This document shows, piece by piece, positions 1 to 10,029 of a DNA stretch of 64,000 nt (its first letter is position 1; each line of letters begins with the position of its first letter). The stretch covers positions 276,001,618-276,065,617 of the forward strand of contig NC_066584.1 in assembly GCF_024323335.1 (NCBI RefSeq). The letters run 5' to 3'. A program made the position numbers and the translations under genes. The notes under the pieces were generated by a model that saw only the letters and a program-made list of their open reading frames with translations, had not been told where the DNA came from and searched no databases. The stretch comes from Lathyrus oleraceus. Taxonomy: Eukaryota > Streptophyta > Magnoliopsida > Fabales > Fabaceae.

Positions 1-288
1 TCCAAATCCATCATTACATTGCATGAAATTTCATCACATGACCATTTGCCCATGCATGTTCATTTTGGAGGGAAAATGGAAAATTTGAATTTGGTTAATC
101 ACATGAGCTAAATAACATTGCCATTGTGTTCATTGGAGGATTTTAAGTGAAATTGATCATGCATGTGTTACTGTTCACGTCTAATTTTGCATGGCACCTC
201 ACAATTTCAATTTTTTTCATACACCTTATTCTCACTAATCTCTAATTAACCAATGCCTAATTACATTTTCAGTAGGATTAACACATGG

Positions 289-295
289 TATAAAT
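289..295 (+). promoter_or_regulatory. Putative TATA box of Ogre B 5' LTR
   Basis: TATAAAT in an AT-rich context. The same site is kept in the partner LTR at 27154-27160. Its place in the LTR's first quarter fits a U3 core promoter. No transcript evidence is available. Confidence 0.45.
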
Positions 296-2377
296 GCTAA
301 ATCCTAACAGAATTGTTCATAACAACAACTTCTAGATCCAAAATTTCTCTTCCCTCCAAATTTTTCTCTCCATTGAAATTTGAAATTCTTCCACATAGCA
401 CTTGAATTTTCTTGCATATTTGTGTTCTCTGATCATCATTGAGTGCAGATCAAGGTGTGGATCGAAGGTTTTGGTGAAGAATTAAGCACATGAAGCTCAA
501 GAACATGAAGATGGAAACTGACTTTTGAGCTAGATCCAAGCATCTCCAAGCTTCAATTCATACATCAAACTTCATAACATCATCTCAGGACTGGATTTGG
601 ATACTTGCAAGGCCAGGATTCTGCAATTTTCAGTGACTGCTCTTCAAGAGGTTAGGTTTTCGAGTCTCTTAATTCTTCCTCTTATGCATGTAATGTTGTA
701 GATCTTCTCTTGCTGATCATGCTGATATAAAATTCATGAGAAATGGTTGAGTATTGACTGAGATATCTGGATTTAAAGTTTTGGATGTGAATATGTTTTC
801 ATTCGATTCTCTTGATACATGTTGAATTAGACCAAAATAATAGTGGATTCGTGTTGTACATGTCATAAGCTTTCCATTGATATAAGTTTCGCCTGGTTCT
901 GGAATTTTTTTTGACACTGTTACTGTAGCGCCACCTTCTTCATGAAGAAGACGGTGGAAACTACCACGTACCGTACGCGTACAATACGCTAGGGTTTTGT
1001 CTGGTTCAGCGCATGGCATTCACTGTAGAAGCGCCCATAGCTTTTGCCTCGCACGTTCGATCCTCCCCGCGTGCAATTCTTTATTTTCATTTTATTTTCC
1101 TCACAGCCAAACGCCGTCGTTTTGCTTGCCGCGCCATACATGCTTCGATTCTGGCCGGCAGCATATTTTCAAATTACTCACCATTTATCATTTCCCTCAA
1201 ATTATCATATTTTTGTTCTTCATTTTATGCAATATTTTCTTCCAACTTTTAAAAATCACTAAAATTTGAAAATGAATCCAATTAATTCCAAAATTTTTCT
1301 CACATGTTCCTTGAAGTGTCTATTATTTTATGATGTGATTTTCTGATTTTTATCATTTCTGTATTTTTGATTGTGGACTGTTGATTGCACACGTATGCAA
1401 ATGTGACATGCTTCATTCATTCTATTGTGAAATGCTCATACATTGGCCAATTGATTTGAAATTTGGTATGCTGGTTCCTAACATGTTGCATGATTTTTGA
1501 GGCTTGGTTGTGCATTTTTATCATTTTCCATTTCTATTTTAGACACATGATTGTATGGTGTGACAATGTGTGTCACACAATTTGATGTCATACTTGTGCA
1601 TTTTTATTTCTAGGTCAATTGAGCTCTTCTGTTTACCATTTTTTGCATGATGATTATGTTTGACATATTGTGTGCACATAAAAATTTCCAGGATTGTTTG
1701 ATTCATTTCTGTTTTAATATGGAATTTTGATTCTTGATATCCAATTGTGTGTCTTGAATTTGTCCTTGCCATAGCTTGCTCATGTAATGACTTTGCTTAA
1801 TGCTTTTGACTTGGTCCTTTTTAGGACATGTTCTCACTTGTTTAAATGAGCTTTATGTTGAATATTGGTTGCTGTTTTGACTTTTTGATTTACCTTTGAC
1901 CCTAGGCTTTGCCCTAGGGGTTTGTACTCACAATTTGAGCTTTGCTTTCAGGTTCAAGCAATTAGTGCTAATGGATGATGTAATCTCCTTGCTTGAGATG
2001 CAATTTACTTTTTTTAACTAATGTTGATTGTGTTGTAGGTCCTTTGGTGGCTAACTCACTTGAGTTGTTGACTTACATTGTGTATATTGGTTGTCTCACT
2101 GTTGACTGTTGATTGTTTGTCTGAATGTGAATATTGACTTGTTTGATTTTCTTACAGGTACTTTAGTAGCTTTAACTCATTACTTGAGTTGCTTTGCTTT
2201 GCTTGTGGTTGGTTTACCACTTAGGTAACCTCTCTAACTCCATGTAGTCTGGAAGCCCTGTCGTTTCTGTTTGGCACGCATTTGGCTGAAGTCCTCCTTA
2301 AGAGGCCATGTCTGTGATTGTTTATCTTTGTGCCATGTACTTCAAGTCCTCCTAAGTGAAGAGGCAATTGGCAGATA

Positions 2378-2382
2378 GAAGG
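2378..2382. repeat. Target site duplication of element A (left copy, GAAGG)
   Basis: GAAGG directly precedes the TG start of A's 5' LTR and recurs at 13052-13056 directly after the CA end of its 3' LTR. The uninterrupted site is visible in B's other LTR near 39843, where only one GAAGG is present. Confidence 0.95.
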
Positions 2383-2457
2383 TGTAATACCCCAAAATTT
2401 GCCCTCCTCATTTAGCATTTCATATTGCATTTCATCATGTCAATCAGAATTAGATCC

Positions 2458-2633
2458 AAAAAAAAAATAAAAAAAAATAAAAAATAACGAAAAAAAAAGA
2501 AAACGAAAAAAAAACGAAAAAAATAAAATAATAATAATAATAATTTTTTACAAAAAAAAATATAATAAAAAAATTTTTAATTAATTAATTAATTAAATAA
2601 ATAATTAAATAAATAAAATATAATAAAAAATTT
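2458..2633 (+). repeat. A-rich and TTAA/TAAA simple-sequence tract in A 5' LTR
   Basis: Runs of A interrupted by C, G or T, then ATAATAATA and repeated TTAATTAA/TAAATAAA. The matching tract in the 3' LTR (about 11345-11521) differs in run lengths, as expected of slippage. Confidence 0.8.
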
Positions 2634-2682
2634 TGGACTTGGGTCTCTCTCATTTGAGCCCACAAAACCATGAAATTCAGTC

Positions 2683-2690
2683 TATAAATA
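2683..2690 (+). promoter_or_regulatory. Putative TATA box, A 5' LTR
   Basis: TATAAATA lies 300 bp into the LTR, followed about 30 bp later by an ACA-rich stretch where transcription could start. It is duplicated at 11573-11580 in the 3' LTR. Confidence 0.6.
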
Positions 2691-3688
2691 CCAAGGCTTC
2701 ACTTGAGAGAACACAGAACAAAGGGGGATTTTGAAGAGAAGCAAAATACTCTGAGGTTTCCTTGGAACAAAACCCTGAGGAAAAAGATAGTGAGAGAAGA
2801 CCTAACGGAGTTCAGAGCAGCCTCCAAACCCCGAAGGGAACTCAGCTACACAGAATCGCCTCTGCCTCACATAAACCCTGAAAATTGTTTTGTAAACCTC
2901 ACGGGTGCAACTCAATTTCAATCAAGCTCTCCAATCAGGTTTGCCTTTATTCTCATTACCTTTTGCTTTGAAGTTGAATACTCTGAACGTATGAGGTATG
3001 ATGGATGAATTTCATTAGGTTTTTTCGCCCATGGGTTTAATATGTATATGAATGTATAAACAATGCCTTGAATGTTTAACCTTTTAATTTTTGAGTGTAT
3101 GCCACAGGGTTTGAGGTTTCTGAAACCATACTGTTATTCATGAAAAAAAATGCTTATGGTGTTTCACTAACCCTTTTGTTGAGTTTTTGTGAGGGCTCAC
3201 ATGACTTTTGCAGGGATAACTTGCGTGGTTTCCCACTTTATTTGTGGGATAACCCCTGGAGGTTCATTCCGATTACCTGTACTGACCCACTTTCTTTGAT
3301 GGCATTAGCTTGGAAGGATCTCAGGGTTTCCCATTCCTCTAATTGCTGTTACTTCGGATCTTTATCCGCGTGGTACTTTTACATTTTTCTCGCATTTTAC
3401 TGCTTTCCTAGCTGGAAGACCTCGATAGGAGGCAACGTTTGAGCCCCTTGGTGGCATTTTACTTTGAGATACATGTTTTGTGTTTTGTATTCATATCCCT
3501 GCAGGTAGCGCGGTTCTTTCGTCAAGGACTGCCTTTTTGCCCTCGAGCATCCCAAACCCTAAAACCCAAAGCAACACGTTAACTCCTTCTACTACAGGCG
3601 AGTAAGTCTCCAAAGGTCGAGCATCCGGTAGATTGCGTAGTGACGTCGTTCGCCCAAAACCCAATCCATAACCCCGTAGTTAGCCGAA

Positions 3689-3827
3689 CTACGTTTTGCT
3701 CTGATTCTCAGGCCAGATGAGATACGTAGGCATAAGACGCGATGTCTTAGTGAGCACACATCCCCCCAACCCATAGGTCAGCCGAGCTACGAAGACTCTG
3801 ATTCTCATATTCAGATGAGATACGTAT
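3689..3827 (+). other. Two bipartite hairpins in A 5' LTR (R/U5 region)
   Basis: In 3689-3729 an outer CTACG/CGTAG pair encloses an inner TCTCA/TGAGA pair. In 3787-3827 the pattern recurs with inner TCTCAT/ATGAGA. The same design is found in the LTRs of B, C and F. It could be an RNA element of the R/U5 region. Function is unknown. Confidence 0.5.
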
Positions 3828-4162
3828 GTAGTGGATGCGACATCCGCGCGGGTCATTTTCATTTAACCCTTTTTTTTGGCAAACAGCACAAGATAAACCC
3901 ACACCCTTTAGACGAAAACTACAAAAATGGATCCCGTAGAGTACTACGGATGCGTAGGGGTGCTAATACCTTCCCTTCGCATAACCGACTCCCGAACCCA
4001 AGATTTGGTTGCGAGACCCCGTCTTGTCCTTTCCTTTTTCAGGTTTACTTCGAGCGTTTCCTTTCCCTCCTTTGGGATGAATAACGCACGGTGGCGACTC
4101 TTCTGTCATTTTCTTTCGCCGGTTGTTTTTTTTTCGCACTGTATTTTTCAGGTTGCGACAGC

Positions 4163-4180
4163 TGGCGACTCTGCTGGGGA
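4163..4180 (+). other. Element A primer binding site (tRNA-Arg type)
   Basis: TGGCGACTCTGCTGGGGA starts two bases after the LTR end. This motif is the established Ogre primer site, complementary to the 3' end of a tRNA-Arg. Confidence 0.88.
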
Positions 4181-5154
4181 AACGTAGAAGTTGACCTCTT
4201 GCTGGTCCATCTTCCCTAAGCGAGTCTCTCCTAGCTTTTGTAGTTTGTTTATTGGGTGTTCATGCTTTTGTGCAGTTATTTATTTACCTGCTTTACCTTA
4301 TTGCATTGTGTATATATCATTGCTGTTTCTGTTGGCTGGCTGCTTGGTGATCTTTGTGAGATGAGTTCTATACCCGAACTCGAGTACACTTAAGATAGGA
4401 GAATGGCATAGTCCTGTCAACTTGTGTGGAGTATTCCTTAGGGAGTTGACTTGCAAGCCCATTCACTTGGTGGAGGTCATGTTGAGATCAATAATGTCAC
4501 ATAAGTAAGTTGTGGTTAGACATTACTTGTTCCAATATAGACCTAAGAAGCCGAGGACCTTAGTTTACCAAACCCATCTTGGCCTATTCGTAGGACGTAG
4601 TGCAAAAGTCGTTCAAGTGTGAGATTTGATACGATTGTTACGCGATACTACACTCATAAGAGTCTCTCTTGAGAATATTTTTGGAATACGAGTAGTCGTT
4701 CCTCTGAAAATATCCGAAAGATGGGATTATGACTATGGGAACCTTTTGTAGAACATGTTTGGCAGGTTTAAACCTTAGTACACTCCTTTTGGGTGGTTCT
4801 TAACCTAAACTCCATGCTCGTGACTTGCAACAAACCCTTGATTCATGGTTAATCCGATCAGGTATCCTTAATATCAATGAAACTCGGGTGTTGATAAGGT
4901 GTAAACCATAATCCACCAAAATGGGTGGTTGATATTAAGGATAACATGATCCATCCCATGACCTTTGTTTGGCGTGCTCTTAATTTCTCTCCAGACAGTG
5001 CAACCCGACAGATGTTCAAGCGGATCCATCAATTCTGAATGACATGCCTTTGCATTACATAACATCATCTGCATATATGCATCCAACATCTCATGCTTAT
5101 TCATTTGCAGGGTATTCCCTTTCAAAACGGGGGTGACTTAAAGCTGAACAAGCA
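4181..5154 (+). other. Element A 5' leader (non-coding, conserved with B and C)
   Basis: The non-coding leader between primer site and gag aligns for several hundred bases with B (15085-15800) and, inverted, with C (41709-42270), despite the decay of other regions. It contains a 75-bp unit at 4866-4940 ended by CCTTAATATCAA and TTGATATTAAGG (12-bp perfect inverted repeat). There is no ORF1, unlike B. Packaging or translation roles are inference only. Confidence 0.7.
4866..4940 (+). repeat. 75-bp palindrome-ended leader unit, A copy
   Basis: 12-bp perfect inverted repeats close a 51-bp interior. Homologous units occur at 15600-15674, 15696-15770 and (minus) 41709-41782. It may form an RNA stem-loop in the genomic transcript. 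Confidence 0.65.
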
Positions 5155-7071
5155 GTGCATCGCATACCATGCATATTAACCCTTGTCTGTTTTGCAGGTG
5201 TCACCACAGTGTCTAATGTTTGTTCCCTGTATCAGGCAGTTATTGGTCCCAAGCGAGTCCACAGGTACCCGACAAAGGAAAATCGTCCACAACTAGCGAT
5301 GGACCAAGTACAGAAAGAGCTGGCTGATATGCGTGAAAGGATGGATCAGTTCATGACATTGATGACTGGTATGGCAGAAGGCCAGGCGAAGCTGAGGGAA
5401 TTGGTTGAGCAACCGAGACCCGATCCGGAGGTGGAGATACCAAATGCTGATGGAAACCCGGGTAATGTTGGCAACACAGGGAATGTTGGAAATGGTATTG
5501 GCGGAAGGTACAATGTGAATCAAGGAATTCAGATTAACGGGCACCCCGTTACTGAAGATTATCAGTGTGATCAATTTTCTTTGCACGACGAGGCCCTCGA
5601 GACCACTCGCCGTGCGGATGAGCTTGCTGAGAAGCTCAAATCTTTGGAGTCTCAAAATTCCTTAGGCTTTGATGTCACAAATCTTGGTCTGGTTCAGGGA
5701 GTAAGGATTCCTCACAAGTTCAAACCCCCTACTTTTGAGAAATACAACGGGGCTTCTTGCCCACGCACTCATCTCCAATCTTATTTGGGAAGGTTGGGAG
5801 CTCACACGGAAGATGAAAAGCTGTGGATGTACTATTTTGAAGACAGTCTAACTGGAGCTTCTCGTGAATGGTATTCTCATTTGTCTCGTACTACCATCAA
5901 GAGCTGGAAAGACTTGGCAGAGGCTTTTATCAAGCAATATCAATACAACTTGGACATGGCTCCAAATCGGACCTTGTTGCAAGGTATGTCTCAGACTGCC
6001 AAGGAAACCTTTAGAGAGTATGCTCAATGTTGGAGACAGATTGCTGCGTCCGTCCAACCCCCTATGTCTGAAAGGGAGATGGCGGACATGTTCATGAACA
6101 CTCTTCAAGGCAATTATATTGAGAGATTGGCTGCTTGCCCGTCAATCAGCTTTGCAGAGATAGTAATTGCTGGAGAAAGAATCGAGAGTCTGTTGAAGAT
6201 GGGCCGAATTCAAGACAATAGTGCTTCCAACTCATCAGGTTCCAAGAGACCGTTTGCTGGTAACAGTCAGCGAAGAAAAGAAGGCGAGGCAAGCGTTGTG
6301 TATGCCGGCAAAGGCAGGGGTAGAGGACGCCCTAATTACTATCAAGATCAAGTGGCCGCAGTCACCATTCCAACACCTGTTCCTCAACCGCAATATCATC
6401 CGCAACAACATCCCAGGTACCACAATCAACAACAAGGAGGTAATCCGGGTCAGCAGCGACACTATCAACAACGTCCAAGGCAGACGGACCGGGTCATCGA
6501 GCCAATCCCAATGCCTTATTCAGTATTACTTCCCAAGCTGATTGACATGAATCTGGTTACGTTGAGAACTCTGGCCCCACCAATCGATCCCAATAATTTG
6601 CCCAGAGGTTATGATGTCAACGCCAGATGTGCTTTTCACTCCAACGCACCTGGCCATACTACAGATAATTGCAAGGCTCTCCAGTTAAAGGTACAAGATC
6701 TGAGAGATGCCCAGGCTATCAATTTTGCTCCGGTGCCTAATGTTATCCAGAACCCGATGCTGGCTCACGACGGGCAGGGGATTAATGCTGTCGAAGTGGT
6801 TGAAGCTGGTAATGCCCAAGGCTGGGGCAAATTTGTGGAGCCAGTCATCAAAGAAGACAAGTTTGGATTGGGGTATGCTCCGGGATCTCAGAAGAATAAA
6901 ACTGGTACTTTCTCCAGCGGGGGTTTGGTTTCTCCCCACATCGTCAATGCCGCAGATGAAGACAAGGCTGACAGCGACTGTGACTTAGATAGCTGGATTC
7001 GCCCGTGTGTCCCGGGAGAAAAGCTCGACAATTGGTCGTCTGAAAAAAAACCGTCTGGGTTACTCTACTGA
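5155..7071 (+). CDS. gag: Ogre-type Gag protein of element A
   Basis: An uninterrupted 638-aa ORF encoding the capsid/nucleocapsid precursor that packages element RNA into cytoplasmic particles. Met49 (position 5299) starts a heptad-rich segment matching the gag start of element B, so it is the likelier start; the upstream 48 codons are uncertain. The core retrotransposon-gag region is about residues 183-355. A basic, Gln-rich stretch follows (about 360-450), then a zinc-knuckle-like C-X2-H-X5-H-X4-C at residues 492-506. From about residue 565 the protein matches the segment that follows protease in B and D (near 20762 and 47830). The protease has therefore been removed in frame. It is the only intact Ogre ORF in the window, which suggests the element still supplies Gag. 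Confidence 0.88.
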   Translation: MHRIPCILTLVCFAGVTTVSNVCSLYQAVIGPKRVHRYPTKENRPQLAMDQVQKELADMRERMDQFMTLMTGMAEGQAKLRELVEQPRPDPEVEIPNADGNPGNVGNTGNVGNGIGGRYNVNQGIQINGHPVTEDYQCDQFSLHDEALETTRRADELAEKLKSLESQNSLGFDVTNLGLVQGVRIPHKFKPPTFEKYNGASCPRTHLQSYLGRLGAHTEDEKLWMYYFEDSLTGASREWYSHLSRTTIKSWKDLAEAFIKQYQYNLDMAPNRTLLQGMSQTAKETFREYAQCWRQIAASVQPPMSEREMADMFMNTLQGNYIERLAACPSISFAEIVIAGERIESLLKMGRIQDNSASNSSGSKRPFAGNSQRRKEGEASVVYAGKGRGRGRPNYYQDQVAAVTIPTPVPQPQYHPQQHPRYHNQQQGGNPGQQRHYQQRPRQTDRVIEPIPMPYSVLLPKLIDMNLVTLRTLAPPIDPNNLPRGYDVNARCAFHSNAPGHTTDNCKALQLKVQDLRDAQAINFAPVPNVIQNPMLAHDGQGINAVEVVEAGNAQGWGKFVEPVIKEDKFGLGYAPGSQKNKTGTFSSGGLVSPHIVNAADEDKADSDCDLDSWIRPCVPGEKLDNWSSEKKPSGLLY

Positions 7072-7350
7072 AAGAGTGATTTTTATTGTTTTCCTTTATT
7101 ACATGCATAATAAAGTCTTACACTTTGCCCAAGGTGAAATGACTCATCTGTAGGGTCATCCATTTAGTTACATTTCGCTATTATTTTTATCATCAATAAA
7201 GGACGGCTTTTGCAAACAATTTTGTGTTCTCTTTCTTTCAGTTTTTTTTACTTTTTACAAAAAAAAATGGCAATGTTTCTTTTTTCGTTTTTCCTTTCTT
7301 TCAAAAAAAATCTCTCATTCTAAGGTAAAGCATGATCCTCCATCATGCAG
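7072..7350 (+). other. Remnant of the Ogre protease-RT intron in A
   Basis: A T- and A-rich non-coding stretch in the place of the intron predicted in B and D. It ends ATCATGCAG, the same acceptor sequence as B's intron (ending 21241), and codons of the RT N-terminus follow at once. The donor cannot be fixed from sequence; a GTGATT near 7074 is one candidate. Confidence 0.55.
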
Positions 7351-8625
7351 AGCCGACCACCCAGATCTCACTGCTAACGACACTGCTATGGCCAAGTATG
7401 ACTTCGACAATCCTATCTATCAAGCCGAAGAAGGGGCTGAGGAAGATTGTGAATTGCCTGAAGGGTTAGCTAGATTGTTGAAACAGGAGGACCAAGCTAT
7501 TACACCTTATCAGGAGGTGGTTGAGACCATCAACGTTGGTACCGAAGACGACAAGAAAGAGATCAAGATCGGGGCCAGTCTACAGGCCGAGAGGAAAGAC
7601 CGTTGATCATGTACTTGACTGTGTTAGAAAGGTCAATGGGTTGTGTGCTCGGTCAGCATGACGAGTCAGGTCGAAAAGAGCATGCAATATACTACCTTAG
7701 CAAAAGTTTACCGACTGTGAACAAAGATACTCATTGCTCGAGAAAACTTGCCGCGCTTTGGCATGGGCTGCTCGCCGACTAAGACAGTATATGTTGACTC
7801 ACACGACTCTATTGATATCAAAAATGGATCCAGTCAAGTATATTTTTGAAAAGCCATCACTTACCGGAAAGGTTACTAGGTGACAAATGATACTGACAGA
7901 GTATGACATCCAATACACTTCACAAAAAGCCATCAAGGGAAGTGTCTTGTCAGACTATCTTGCAGAGCAACCGATTGGTGATTACCAACCTATGAGGTTT
8001 GACTTTCCTGATGAGGACATCATGTTTCTCAAATCGAAAGATTGAGAGGAACCACTCCCGGAGGAGGGGCCTGACCCTGAATCCAAATGGGTTATGATGT
8101 TTGATGGGGCGGTCCACGTCAATGGTCGCGAAGTTGGTATAGTGTTGATCACACCGGAAGGGGGTTCATATGCCATTTGGTGCCAGAATAACTTTTCCCT
8201 GCACCAACAATGAAGCCGAATATGAAGCTTGTATCCTAAGACTTGAGGAAGCCGTCAATATACAGATTAAAACCCTGGATGTATACGGGGATTCAGCTTT
8301 GGTCATCAATCAAACCAACGGGAAATGGTGCTATGCTGGAACTACGTACCCAGAATTGACGTATCTCGGTCAGAGACGAATGAAGAAAGCATTTGGTCAG
8401 AAAGTGCGCCCTCGGGAGTATCGAGTCGGTGAATTGGTACTCAAAAGATTTCTTCCTCCCAACACAGATCACAGGGGCAAATGGACACCGAACTATGAGG
8501 GTCCGTACGTGGTTAAAAGGATTTTCTATGGCGGAGCTTTGACGCTAACAACCATGGAGGGCGAAGGATTCCCGTCTCCTATTAACTCAGACATAGTTAA
8601 AAAAAAAATACTTCGCATAAAATAG
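7351..8625 (+). pseudogene. Collapsed pol of element A (RT N-terminus, RNase H pieces, integrase C-terminus)
   Basis: 7388-7606 encodes only the acidic N-terminal lead of Ogre RT, up to the KIGA motif seen in D at 48516. It is then joined out of frame to the start of RNase H (7610 on), so the whole RT catalytic domain is gone. Degraded RNase H pieces follow with stops near 7880 and 8043 and small indels. At about 8330 the RNase H YGDSALV segment runs in frame into the integrase C-terminal domain (QRRMKKAF ... RGKWTPNYEGPYVVKR). That junction removes the zinc finger and DDE core. The order of pieces is that of a normal pol, so internal deletions explain it. No enzyme activity is expected. Confidence 0.85.
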
Positions 8626-8630
8626 ACCCA

Positions 8631-8829
8631 CTGGACAGTAAAAAGAATAGTCCAGGTAAAAAAGGGGCATCCCGACGAACCAAAAAAAAGAATAAAGAGG
8701 TTCGGGCAAAAATTAGGGATATATAAAAATAAAATAAAAAGTACACCCGGTGAGTCGAAAACCCAAAAGGGCGGCTCAGGCAAAAATGGGTATCCCGGTG
8801 GATTGAAAACCCGAAAAGGGGGCGATCCA
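8631..8829 (+). repeat. Four covarying hairpins after pol in A
   Basis: The stems are CTGGAC/GTCCAG (8631-8655), CGAACC/GGTTCG (8676-8704), TGAGTC/GGCTCA (8751-8778) and TGGATT/GATCCA (8799-8829). Each is followed by a GGYAAAA-type tail and usually GGG. The last two have an inner CCC/GGG pair. Related arrays lie at 21917-22064 and 51791-51944. Confidence 0.72.
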
Positions 8830-10029
8830 GGCAAAAGTTAGGGAATAAGCGAATGACTATGATCTGAGTTCATCAGTGTTATATCACCGTTTCATTCAAT
8901 CCGACAATCTTCGAAGGTTAAAGATCAACTAATCATCCACTTCAGAAAGCAAGATGAGCAGAGCGTCTTGAGGACATACGAGCCATAGCAGAGTCGAAAC
9001 TCAGTGGGACCCCATTTCCACATTTGCCATTAGGATAGTTCTCTTTTTATAGCGATCACCTCTTTTCAGGGATCAGCTTCCTGATGCCCTCGCCTATTCC
9101 TGGCACAATTTTTCTCCCCAGTAAGAGTCGAATAATTCAGTTAAAGAGCCTCTTTATTTTTCATTTATCAGTTTGTTTGCAAAAATGTCCGAATTTTTGA
9201 TAAAACATATTGCATATGAACATAATGGTGGCTTTTGCAGATGATTTGCACAGGAAAACATTTAAAATTGCTTTGAATGTGCTTAATCTCGAACGGTGAA
9301 TTCAAACCGAGTAATTCCCCCGAGGCATACGTGTATTTTTGGTTGCAGGTCACAGGAACCGGATACCAAGTCATGAATCCTCATCCCCAAGCGGTTGACA
9401 AAGTCTTTCCTCAGCAGAGCATGTTCCCCAATAGAGTTGACAGTATCCAGACTGTCTATCCCCAGTAGAGTTGACAGTATCCAGACTATATATCCCCAGC
9501 GGAGTTGACGGTGTCAGACTGTATCTTCCTAGCAACAACGGAGTGGTTGCATACCCAACGGACAAGAGGGTGGTGTTCCCAGTGTTCATCTCATCCCCAG
9601 CATTATTTCTAACAGATTTGTTCTAATCCCCAGCTAGAGGACGATTAGCAAGTTCATATCCCCAGCAAAGGTCGTTTCCTACGACATTTCCCCAGGAAGT
9701 GTTTTCCCCACAGACTCTCCTCACAGAGCCTCGCCGAACAAAGTTTCCATAGTTGATACTCCTCCCGCAAGGTCAACTTTTCAAGCAGCCAATTTATTTT
9801 TGGTGGCTCATTGGTCCCGGCAGACGGATCATTCCCCACAGAGCATTCAAGGATCGATACAGCGATTTGTTCCCTACCGGAGTTTGCTTCCCATAGCAGA
9901 TTTCTTTTTTTTCTTTTACACCATGCATAGCATTTGCATTCGCATGCATATCATATCAAGCATACACATAAGCTGATAAACAGGTTCTTCCAAGCAGACT
10001 GAAGAATTACTTTACAACCAAGGTCATGA
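8830..10029 (+). other. Element A 3' UTR, proximal part
   Basis: Non-coding, organised as short segments marked by CCCCAG. At 9425-9520 a unit of about 35-40 bp (CCCCAGYRGAGTTGAC...) is repeated about three times with stem pairs such as ACAGT/ACTGT and ACGGT/ACTGT. Another small hairpin is GTCGT/ACGAC near 9669-9685. No protein-coding signal was seen. Confidence 0.6.

Larger units (their letters stand above)
1..2382 (+). repeat. Ogre B 5' LTR, left segment (truncated by window edge)
   Basis: This stretch aligns base for base, with scattered substitutions, to 26866-27286 followed by 37887-39850, the 3' LTR of the same element. By that alignment about 838 bp of the LTR, including its TG start, lie left of the window. 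A TATA-like TATAAAT is at 289-295. The segment is broken at 2382 by insertion of element A and resumes at 13057. No coding potential was seen; the short ORFs are incidental. Confidence 0.9.
2383..4160 (+). repeat. Element A 5' LTR (1778 bp)
   Basis: It starts TGTAATACCCC and ends GTTGCGACA. It is near-identical to 11270-13051. It holds a simple A/AT-rich tract at about 2458-2633 and a TATA box at 2683-2690. Two bipartite hairpins lie in its 3' half (3689-3729 and 3787-3827), and a second primer-site-like TGGCGACTCT is at 4092-4101. Confidence 0.95.

Noticed and set aside
997..1269. Overlapping ORFs of 70-90 aa in the Ogre B LTR (also 38462-38735)
   Set aside because: Several frames are open at once over a C/T-rich stretch, with no start context or conserved protein features. 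They are duplicated only because LTRs are duplicated.
2703..3442. ORFs of 101 and 115 aa in A's LTRs (repeated at 11593-12332)
   Set aside because: They lie in the transcribed LTR part, have no recognisable domain, and are explained by LTR repetition.
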